From the NCBI GenBank assembly GCA_903850425.1, contig CAINLR010000081.1, positions 1-46,551 on the forward strand: DNA of 46,551 nucleotides. Direction: 5' to 3'. Positions 40,572-46,551 of the stretch are shown piece by piece. The notes under the pieces were generated by a model. The model did no database searches and had not been told where the DNA came from. It saw only the letters and a list, made by a program, of their open reading frames with translations. Every line of letters starts with the position of its first letter. The first letter of the stretch is position 1. The stretch comes from an uncultured Verrucomicrobia subdivision 3 bacterium (GTDB lineage Bacteria; Verrucomicrobiota; Verrucomicrobiia; Limisphaerales; UBA11358). The position numbers and the translations under genes are program-made.

Positions 40572-40841
40572 ATGCTTACGCATGTAAACATCAGCACCGG
40601 GCGCGCAGAGGTCAGCGAAGGCCAGACCACTGCGACGCAAAACCCAACCACAACCGCAGCGCCCCTGCCCCGTCTCGCCTACACCATGCGCGAAACGGCG
40701 GATATCATCGGCGTCAGCTATATCACTGTTCATCGGCTTTTGAAGCGTGGCAAGCTCCGCTCATCGGACGCCATCCGCAACAAGGTCATTCCGCTTACGG
40801 AAATTGAACGATTCCTCAAGGACTCCATCGCCAATAATTAA
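40572..40841 (+). CDS. Excisionase/MerR-like helix-turn-helix protein
   Basis: 89 residues. After a variable N-terminus of about 38 residues comes an HTH_17-type domain: MRETADIIGVSYITVHRLLK, RGKLRSS, and a wing ending PLTEIERFLKDS. This is the standard form of small excisionase or AlpA-type regulators encoded with integrases. Ends 19 bp before the primase start. Confidence 0.85.
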   Translation: MLTHVNISTGRAEVSEGQTTATQNPTTTAAPLPRLAYTMRETADIIGVSYITVHRLLKRGKLRSSDAIRNKVIPLTEIERFLKDSIANN

Positions 40842-40860
40842 CTCCTGCAATCTTAATCCT

Positions 40861-43107
40861 ATGTCGAAAACAAATCAGTTTGACGCGCCTATGACCTTGA
40901 CCCAATTGAAAGACTTGCTGGCTGCCAAGACGGGCAGCGAGCCAAAGCCAGCAGGCGGCGGATTCTCCAGCCGTTGCCCAGCACATGAAGACAAAAATGC
41001 GAGCCTGACATTCAGCACGGGCCGACAGGGCTTGCTACTAAAATGCCATGCTGGATGCACCTTTGATGATATCCTCCAAGCGCTTGGCCTTAAGCCAATT
41101 CAACTCTTCAACAACGGGCACACGGCGACAAACAGCAAACCCACTGCCAATGAAAAACTTAACATCGTTGAAACCTATCCCTACCACGATGCCACAGGCA
41201 AATTGAGTTATGAGGTCTGTCGACTTGAGCCCAAAGGCTTTCGGCAACGCCAGCCAGACCTCGGCCGGCCGGGCAAGTGGATTTGGAACTTGAGCGGCGT
41301 TGAACGCGTCCTGTATCGCTTGCCAGAACTCTTAACGGCGGTAAAGGCGGAGGAAACGATATTCGTCGCGGAAGGTGAGAAAGACGTAGCCGCGCTGACA
41401 GCAAAAGGGTTCGCGGCAACCTGCAATGCGGCCGGCGCGGGCAAGTGGCAACTGGAGTTTGCCGAATGGTTCAAGGGTGCAAAGGCTGTCTGGATCATTG
41501 CGGACAAGGACGGCCCCGGCCGCAAGCACGCTGACACCGTTGCAACCAATCTGCGGCCTGTCATCCGATCCGTGAAGGTGATTGAATTGCCAGACATTCA
41601 CGGCAAGACGGTGAAAGACTCACACGATTTCTTTGCGGCTGGCGGCACAGGGGATCAACTCGTCTCGATTTTTGAGACAACCAAGGAATTTGAATTACCC
41701 GCCGAGCCTAAGAAATCGGATAACGTCGAGCAGCCCTTCGAACGAGTCACCAGCACGGGACTGATTTGCGTCGAGGACGCCGCAAAACTTTCCACCATTC
41801 CGCTCTACTTCTATGCTGACAAATCATCTTGGTATGCGCCCGATAACCGGAGTGGCTATTTCAAAGCAACATCCGCCGCAGCCCAAGCATTCCTTGCCAA
41901 TTACGGTTTTAGCAAGGCCTTTAAGGACTCACAGGGCAACTCAACCGCCGAATGCGCGATGATCTGGAAAATGCAAAACGATTCTGTCGCCTATGCGGGC
42001 GAGCTGGCCGGCTATCCTGCTGGTTGCCATGAGATCAATGGCCGGCGAATCCTGGTGACGCATTCGCCACGAATGGTAATCCCGGAGGCTGGCGATTTCC
42101 TGACGATTTCCCGCCTGATTGAAACCATGCTGGCTTACGATGAGTATCCGCAGGCGCAGATTTTTTTCGCGTGGCTGGCAAATTCATTCGCGGCATTGCT
42201 TGACCACTTTGGAAACCCAGCGGAGGCGAGTTTTCAATTTGCCCCGGCGCTTTACATTACCGGCCCACGCGAATGCGGAAAGTCGGCTCTCATCAAACTG
42301 GTTTTACAACCGCTGTTCGGCGGCCGAATGGCCGACCCGACGAGTTACTTGAAGGACGGCAAATTCAATAAGGACCTATTTGCCGCCCCACTGCTAATCA
42401 TTGATGACAAAGGCGCATCCTCAAGCCTGGCTGAACGCCGCCAGCGCGGTGAGGCAATCAAATCGCTTATTTGGACCGACGAACACCGCATGGAAGGCAA
42501 GGGCGCAGACGCGCTCATGTTGAAGTTGTTTCGTCGCCTGGTCATGGCCAGCAACGACGATGAAGCCGGATTGCAAATCTGTCCCGCGCTCTCGCCGAGT
42601 TTGGTGGATAAGCTGCTCATTCTGCGCGCCCGTCGCCCTGACGGGTTGCCAACTACCCACGCAGAGCAAAGTGAATGGGCAAAACAAATCCGCGCCGAAC
42701 TGCCTGCTTTCGCGCACTGGCTGCTGCAATATCAATTCCCGGTCATGCCTGAAATCATAATTTCACCGCGAACGCGATTGCCAATCTTCCAACATAAATC
42801 CATCGTTGCTGCGCTCTATGATTTACAGCCTGAAACGCGCTTGCTAGAGCTGATAGACCTTTATGGCTTGGTTGACAAGCTCCTGCCATGCTGGGAGGGC
42901 TACGCGACTGACTTTGAACAGGCCATGCGAGCGCTGGACGAAAGACATCTGCTTGACCGAATTTTTACCAGCGGAGTAACGGCAGGCAAAATGTTGACCG
43001 AGATTTCGCGAATGAGCCCGGAACGGGTGACGACAACGATGCGTGGAGGGAAATCATATTATCGGATTTTCCCACCTCTCGAAATCAAACCTGCCCAACC
43101 AATCTAA
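40861..43107 (+). CDS. Primase/replicative ATPase of phage-plasmid type
   Basis: 748 residues from the ATG at 40861. A CHC2-like zinc finger (C39, H42, C62, C66; CPAHEDKNASL, KCHAGC), a Toprim domain with E171 (FVAEGEKDVAAL) and D215/D217 (IIADKDGPG), and a downstream P-loop ATPase with GPRECGKS at 468-475 and a Walker B-like LLIIDDKG. This domain order is found in replication proteins of temperate phages, P4-like satellites and plasmids. It is the last gene of the integrase cluster and is followed at once by iteron-like repeats, as expected for a replication gene next to its origin (inference). Confidence 0.9.
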   Translation: MSKTNQFDAPMTLTQLKDLLAAKTGSEPKPAGGGFSSRCPAHEDKNASLTFSTGRQGLLLKCHAGCTFDDILQALGLKPIQLFNNGHTATNSKPTANEKLNIVETYPYHDATGKLSYEVCRLEPKGFRQRQPDLGRPGKWIWNLSGVERVLYRLPELLTAVKAEETIFVAEGEKDVAALTAKGFAATCNAAGAGKWQLEFAEWFKGAKAVWIIADKDGPGRKHADTVATNLRPVIRSVKVIELPDIHGKTVKDSHDFFAAGGTGDQLVSIFETTKEFELPAEPKKSDNVEQPFERVTSTGLICVEDAAKLSTIPLYFYADKSSWYAPDNRSGYFKATSAAAQAFLANYGFSKAFKDSQGNSTAECAMIWKMQNDSVAYAGELAGYPAGCHEINGRRILVTHSPRMVIPEAGDFLTISRLIETMLAYDEYPQAQIFFAWLANSFAALLDHFGNPAEASFQFAPALYITGPRECGKSALIKLVLQPLFGGRMADPTSYLKDGKFNKDLFAAPLLIIDDKGASSSLAERRQRGEAIKSLIWTDEHRMEGKGADALMLKLFRRLVMASNDDEAGLQICPALSPSLVDKLLILRARRPDGLPTTHAEQSEWAKQIRAELPAFAHWLLQYQFPVMPEIIISPRTRLPIFQHKSIVAALYDLQPETRLLELIDLYGLVDKLLPCWEGYATDFEQAMRALDERHLLDRIFTSGVTAGKMLTEISRMSPERVTTTMRGGKSYYRIFPPLEIKPAQPI

Positions 43108-43111
43108 AAAC

Positions 43112-43178
43112 ACCCTACCTTACCCTACCTTACCCCACCTAAAAGTTTAGGGGGTAGTAGGTAGGGAAAGTGAGGGTA
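43112..43178. repeat. Iteron-like repeats and hairpin after the primase gene
   Basis: Two exact 10-bp units ACCCTACCTT (43112-43131) then ACCCC, followed after an ACCTAAAAGTTTA loop by GGGGGTAGTAGGTAGGG, which pairs with the first half with a short bulge. On the minus strand the unit reads AAGGTAGGGT, close to GGCTAGGGTA at 38157. A candidate origin or border site; may also terminate the primase transcript. Confidence 0.65.
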
Positions 43179-43256
43179 GTTTGAGACTTTGCACCACCGG
43201 GATAGAGTCGAGCACGCTATTCTATTTATCCGCCGCAACGTCCCCCGGAGAAGTTC

Positions 43257-43701
43257 ATGCAGGGGGTAGCCATAACCGCCGCGGCCATCGGCCAGAAAAT
43301 TGGCCGGATTTGGCTGCAAATTTGGCCGTTGATTGGCTGGGAACTTGCCGCAGATTGGCCGGGCGCTGGCCGTTATCGTGGCTGGCTACGGGCGGAGTTA
43401 TGGGCAAAACTCGAAAGATTCGGCTGTTTTGCAGTGCCGGCAGCTAGATTTGCTACCGATAGACGGCTTGGTTGCTGGCTGCCCGCTCTATGGCCGGGCT
43501 TGGCAGGCTGTGGCTGGGCTGGTTACGCGGCCGCGACTGAGAGCTTTGGAAGGGGCCTTGGGAGTTAGCCGAAGCCGGCTTGTCGGCTGGCCGATGGCTG
43601 GCTGCGAGTTTTCGGGAGTTGTCGTCGGTCAGTGATTGCCGCCAGCAAGTTTGCTGGGCACACCCGATAATTGAGCTGGTTTGCTTGGCTGGCAATTGGG
43701 C
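43257..43701 (+). other. GGCTGG-rich, strand-biased tract, no gene
   Basis: About 450 bp dominated by TGGCTG, GGCTGG and TGGCCG on the plus strand, with almost no CCAGCC on that strand, giving a strong G+T skew. All three plus frames are largely open and would give Trp-rich peptides, but none looks like a protein. The skewed composition continues through the direct repeat at 43702-43944. Confidence 0.6.
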
Positions 43702-43944
43702 TTGCAGCCGTTAAGAAGCGTATGGCCGGCCATGTGATTGGCTGCGGTTTTGGCTATGGGCTGGCTGGTTTTGGCTGAAATTGTGGCTGGCGTTGGCCAC
43801 CGCATTGAGCAAAGTTGCTGGAAAATGCCAATGATTTAGCATTTTAGCTCTTCATGTAGCCGCGACGTGGCTGGCTTGGCTGTGGCCGAAGCCGGAGGGC
43901 TGACACCGGGCTGCCATTTAGCCGGGCCACGGCTACGGCTGGCC
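43702..43944. repeat. 243-bp direct repeat, copy A
   Basis: Begins TTGCAGCCGTTAAG and ends GGCTACGGCTGGCC; aligned without gaps to copy B at 45580-45822, with about ten mismatches. Contains GGCTGG words and an AT-rich centre (AATGATTTAGCATTTTAGCT). Confidence 0.9.
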
Positions 43945-44027
43945 GGCTGGCGATGATGGGCCATGGCTTGAATAGTCCAACCGTTTTCAACAAAGCTAAA
44001 TCATTTGCCTCATCCACCTTCATCAAA

Positions 44028-45266
44028 TCACTGCATTAAGGCCCGATAAAACCGTTGTGCATATTGATTTGAACTTGTTTCTGTAAAAGACCAAATTCCA
44101 TTACCATCAGTGAAGTTTGTTACAACTGGTTGCCATGCTGGGGAATTGAGATTGGTGGCTGCTTGCAAAATATATGGATAGCTTGGCAAGCCGTTAAATT
44201 GCAAAACTGAATTTGCCCCATTGCATCTGTCAGAAAAGTTTTGCGGCGGGTAAAGTAAATGTCCGGTAAAAACCCCTACGGTAGAAGTAGTCATCGCCAA
44301 ATTTATCCCATTGGCTGATGAAACAATGCCACTTCCACAACTCTGCCCGGTATCTATCCAAGTTCGTCCCGAGTCTACAGATGCATAAAAATCCCCAGAA
44401 ACAGCTCCAGCTACCAATCTATTTCCGTCAGCCGATGAGACGATTTTCTGCCAATTTAAGTTTGGAGCGCTTGTTTTGGACCATGTCATGCCAGAGTTTG
44501 TAGAAATATATATGCCGTTAGCCAAATACCCGCCAGCCACCAGTTTTATTCCATCGGATGACGAAGCAACGCAACCCCATTGCACACCAGGAATATTATT
44601 TGATTTCCAATTAAATCCTGAATTTGTGGATGTATAAATGTTGATCGTATCTGTCGCAATTAACTTTGTTCCATCGGATGATGTTGCTATGCGAAGCCAC
44701 GATGGCCCGGGTGGTTTCCCAATCGTGGCGACCCAAGTGGTCCCCGAATTTGTTGAGACCCAAATACCATAATAACATGTAGCAGCCAATTTTGTTCCGT
44801 CCGCCGATAAAGTAACCGAATTCCAATCTTCCCAAGGTGCGCTCGTTTTTACCCATGAGAATCCAGAGTTGCTAGAGATAAAAATAAACCCTTGGCTGGT
44901 GTTAACATAATCGGTGTGGCCGCCAGCGACCATTTTCGTTCCATCAGACGACGCTGCAATACAGGCTAATCCCAAATTTCCAGCACCTAGCACAGATGTC
45001 TTTGTCCATGTAAGCCCCCTATCAGTTGACGAATAAATAAAGGCGTTGCCAACCACACCAGCCAAAGCTGCTAATGTTTTCCCATCCGAAGACGACGCCA
45101 TTTGCCCCCAATATATTTGTCCCCAATAACTATCAGTGCTTGGCGCACTGGTTTGCGTCCAAACATAAACCTGGGCAAAAAGTGATTCGGGACAAAACGC
45201 GGCAATGGTAATCAGAAAAAAACAGTTTTTGAAAAAGTTTATGGGGTTGCACCACTTAATTTTCAT
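44028..45266 (-). CDS. Secreted BNR/Asp-box beta-propeller protein
   Basis: 412 residues with a signal peptide (hydrophobic stretch ending near ESLFAQ). The body has about seven repeats built on SSDGTKL and STNSGxTW words, the Asp-box pattern of sialidase-like or photosystem-assembly-like beta-propellers (for example ISTNSGMTWSKTSAPNLNW). The C-terminal 75 residues (YILQAATNLNSPAWQPVVTN, FYRALM) are of a type that ends many Verrucomicrobiota secreted proteins. Codon use is AT-richer than in the core genes. It lies between the two 243-bp direct repeats, so may be mobile cargo. No enzymatic residues could be assigned. Confidence 0.82.
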   Translation of the reverse strand: MKIKWCNPINFFKNCFFLITIAAFCPESLFAQVYVWTQTSAPSTDSYWGQIYWGQMASSSDGKTLAALAGVVGNAFIYSSTDRGLTWTKTSVLGAGNLGLACIAASSDGTKMVAGGHTDYVNTSQGFIFISSNSGFSWVKTSAPWEDWNSVTLSADGTKLAATCYYGIWVSTNSGTTWVATIGKPPGPSWLRIATSSDGTKLIATDTINIYTSTNSGFNWKSNNIPGVQWGCVASSSDGIKLVAGGYLANGIYISTNSGMTWSKTSAPNLNWQKIVSSADGNRLVAGAVSGDFYASVDSGRTWIDTGQSCGSGIVSSANGINLAMTTSTVGVFTGHLLYPPQNFSDRCNGANSVLQFNGLPSYPYILQAATNLNSPAWQPVVTNFTDGNGIWSFTETSSNQYAQRFYRALMQ

Positions 45267-45355
45267 GCCGCCAGCTTAATTGGAATTCCACGCCTGACAA
45301 GCATTGGTAAAATTTCACTTGCCATTATTTCATGGCGAGCATTGACTGATTACCT

Positions 45356-45592
45356 ATGGGTGAAACAGAAATTCAAATTGCGATTCAAATGTTCGAAGAA
45401 AATCACAGACTCATTGATCCTTTGAAAAGTCCATACGAACACAACATGACGTGTGGACTCTTAGCAATGGCTCGTGCCTTGGCCGAAATGAACGATCAAA
45501 TTATTGCACTTACAATGCGAGGTTCGGGTGTGGCAAAACCTGCGACTCCCGTAGCGTCCAGCAACGTCCCCGGACGGGTTTGCGGCCGTTAA
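45356..45592 (+). CDS. Small unknown protein ending in direct repeat B
   Basis: 78 residues, MGETEIQIAIQMFEENHRLI, then HNMTCGLLAMARALAEM. The first 53 or so residues look like ordinary protein. The last 20 run through sequence resembling the repeat region, with the TAA stop inside copy B (45580-45822), so the natural C-terminus may be lost. Family unknown. Confidence 0.5.
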   Translation: MGETEIQIAIQMFEENHRLIDPLKSPYEHNMTCGLLAMARALAEMNDQIIALTMRGSGVAKPATPVASSNVPGRVCGR

Positions 45593-45822
45593 GTAGCCTA
45601 CGGCCGGCCATGTGATTGGCTGCGGTTTTGGCTATGGGCTGGCTGGTTTTGGCTGAAATTTTGGCTGGCGTTGGCCACCGCATTGAGCAAAGTTGCTGGA
45701 AAATGCCAATGATTTAGCATTTTAGCTCTTCATGTAGCCGCGATGTGGCTGGCTTGGCTGTGGCCGAAGCCGGAGGGCTGAAACCGGGCTGCCATTTAGC
45801 TGGGCCAAGGCTGCGGCTGGCC
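45580..45822. repeat. 243-bp direct repeat, copy B
   Basis: Begins TTGCGGCCGTTAAG and ends GGCTGCGGCTGGCC; same length and orientation as copy A with roughly 95% identity by eye. It ends 5 bp before the stop codon of the protease fragment. Confidence 0.9.
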
Positions 45823-45827
45823 TCCGG

Positions 45828-46070
45828 TCAATACACCAACACAAGCACGGCCGCCGCCTGCGCCGACTTGACCACCTCCTCAAACGATTCCTCCTTCGTG
45901 CTTGGCTCTTTGAGTTTGGCTGCCACCTCCGGCACCGACTCCAGGAAGCTCAAAAGCAGGCTGCTCTTCACCGCGTAGTTCACATTCTCCGGCAGCGACC
46001 CGGTGGCCGCCAGCGCCGCCGACGCATTCAGTTTGGCCGCGACGATGCCCACCACGTTGCCGCGCGCACC
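45828..46070 (-). pseudogene. 3' end of a trypsin-like serine protease gene, cut by the CRISPR array
   Basis: 80 codons and a TGA stop. The sequence GNVVGIVAAKLN, then GSLPENVNYAVKSSLLLSFL and a helical tail ending AAAVLVLVY, matches the C-terminus of bacterial trypsin-like (S1C/HtrA-type) peptidases, where a GxVVGVVxxKLN strand precedes the QNVNFAIK motif. The catalytic His, Asp and Ser are missing. Upstream, the frame runs directly into the first CRISPR repeat, which begins at 46071. Confidence 0.75.
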
Positions 46071-46551
46071 GTTTTGATCTCGCCCCCCCCGGGCAATTTG
46101 GTATTTTCCTGTCGCCCGTGTTCCTGTTGCCCGTGTTGTTTTGATCTCGCCCCCCCCGGGCAATTTGGTATTAACTGGCGTTCCAGATACTTCACGAGGG
46201 TTTCGTTTTGATCTCGCCCCCCCCCGGGCAATTTGGTATTGTGCCGGCGGTGGTGGTGGCGGCCTCGTTATCGTTTTGATCTCGCCCCCCCCCGGGCAAT
46301 TTGGTATTCCAGTGGCGATAGTGACGGATATGGTAAGTCAGTTTTGATCTCGCCCCCCCCCGGGCAATTTGGTATTCACCCAACACACCAACCCCCGAAA
46401 CGGATGCAGTTTTGATCTCGCCCCCCCCGGGCAATTTGGTATTATGATTGCCCCTGCCTTTGGATTCCCGATCCTGTTTTGATCTCGCCCCCCCCCCGGG
46501 CAATTTGGTATTTTGACCGTTGCCGCAATCTGTTCGTGCATCCGGTTTTGA
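46071..46551. CRISPR. CRISPR array, seven spacers visible, truncated by the window edge
   Basis: Seven full repeats and the start of an eighth. The plus-strand repeat is GTTTTGATCTCG, a run of 8, 8, 9, 9, 9, 8 and 10 C in order, then GGGCAATTTGGTATT (35-37 bp). Every spacer is exactly 32 bp: 46106-46137, 46173-46204, 46241-46272, 46309-46340, 46377-46408, 46444-46475, 46513-46544. Spacers are unrelated to each other. No degenerate repeat or AT-rich leader is seen on the left, so the leader is probably to the right and orientation is unsettled; in the reverse orientation the repeat ends in CAAAAC. No cas genes in the window, so the type cannot be named. Confidence 0.95.

Noticed and set aside
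43257-43635. Trp-rich plus-strand frames in the GGCTGG tract as a small protein
   Set aside because: Overlapping frames are open because the sequence is poor in stop codons; composition follows the DNA motif, not a protein pattern.
45745-45978. A 77-codon plus-strand frame over repeat B and the protease fragment
   Set aside because: Antisense to the clear protease C-terminus and starting inside the direct repeat.
46192-46503. Long frames through the CRISPR array
   Set aside because: They are translations of repeats and spacers; the repeat-spacer structure explains them completely.

Overview
This window looks like a chromosomal segment of a Verrucomicrobiota bacterium, most likely of the Pedosphaera/Limisphaerales type. 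That is an inference from gene content: a Tat-exported Gfo/Idh/MocA oxidoreductase, ThuA and DUF1080 proteins, a Ser/Thr kinase with an N-terminal zinc ribbon beside an ECF sigma factor, and many dispersed palindromic repeats. No rRNA or other taxonomic marker is present. Most of it is GC-rich; the stretch from about 38.4 to 45.6 kb is less GC-rich and looks acquired.

1-4.0 kb: the tail of an IS630-type transposase, then a leftward housekeeping operon prs-rplY-pth-rpsF-ssb-rplI ending in a clear terminator (rpsR, usually between ssb and rplI, is absent). 4.3-10.1 kb: a rightward regulatory block with a PocR/AraC regulator, a PAS histidine kinase whose PAS domain keeps FixL-like haem residues, its NarL-type response regulator, and an NDP-forming acyl-CoA synthetase fused to a GNAT domain. 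10.4-16.2 kb: leftward tgt, a double-ACT protein, a small unknown, an oxidoreductase and a ThuA-DUF1080 protein. 16.3-23.2 kb: arginine genes argB, argD and argF, with a glycosylase gene between the last two. argB is separated from argD by about 3.2 kb holding a 21-bp tandem array, an unknown helical protein, gene fragments, and a REP-associated tyrosine transposase (RAYT) flanked by copies of its presumed repeat.

23.3-38.0 kb: RluA-type pseudouridine synthase, PpiD/SurA-like chaperone, SGNH hydrolase, ThuA protein, then a signalling locus (ECF sigma factor, secreted Ig-like protein, large Ser/Thr kinase ending in a paralogue of that secreted domain), UbiA and UbiX separated by a four-helix-bundle gene bounded by inverted repeats, a lipoprotein amidase, a nucleotide-sugar epimerase and a small conserved protein. 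The kinase gene carries two palindromic repeat elements in frame, one of them in the activation loop.

38.0-43.2 kb: tRNA-Phe followed by a small integrative element resembling a phage satellite: tyrosine integrase, unknown gene, excisionase-like HTH, and a zinc-finger/Toprim/ATPase primase. Related 10-bp tandem motifs lie in opposite orientation at its two ends. 43.2-46.6 kb: a tract rich in one-strand GGCTGG motifs, two 243-bp direct repeats enclosing a beta-propeller protein gene and a small ORF, the 3' end of a trypsin-like protease gene, and directly against its broken end a CRISPR array (seven 32-nt spacers seen) that runs off the right edge. No cas gene lies in the window.
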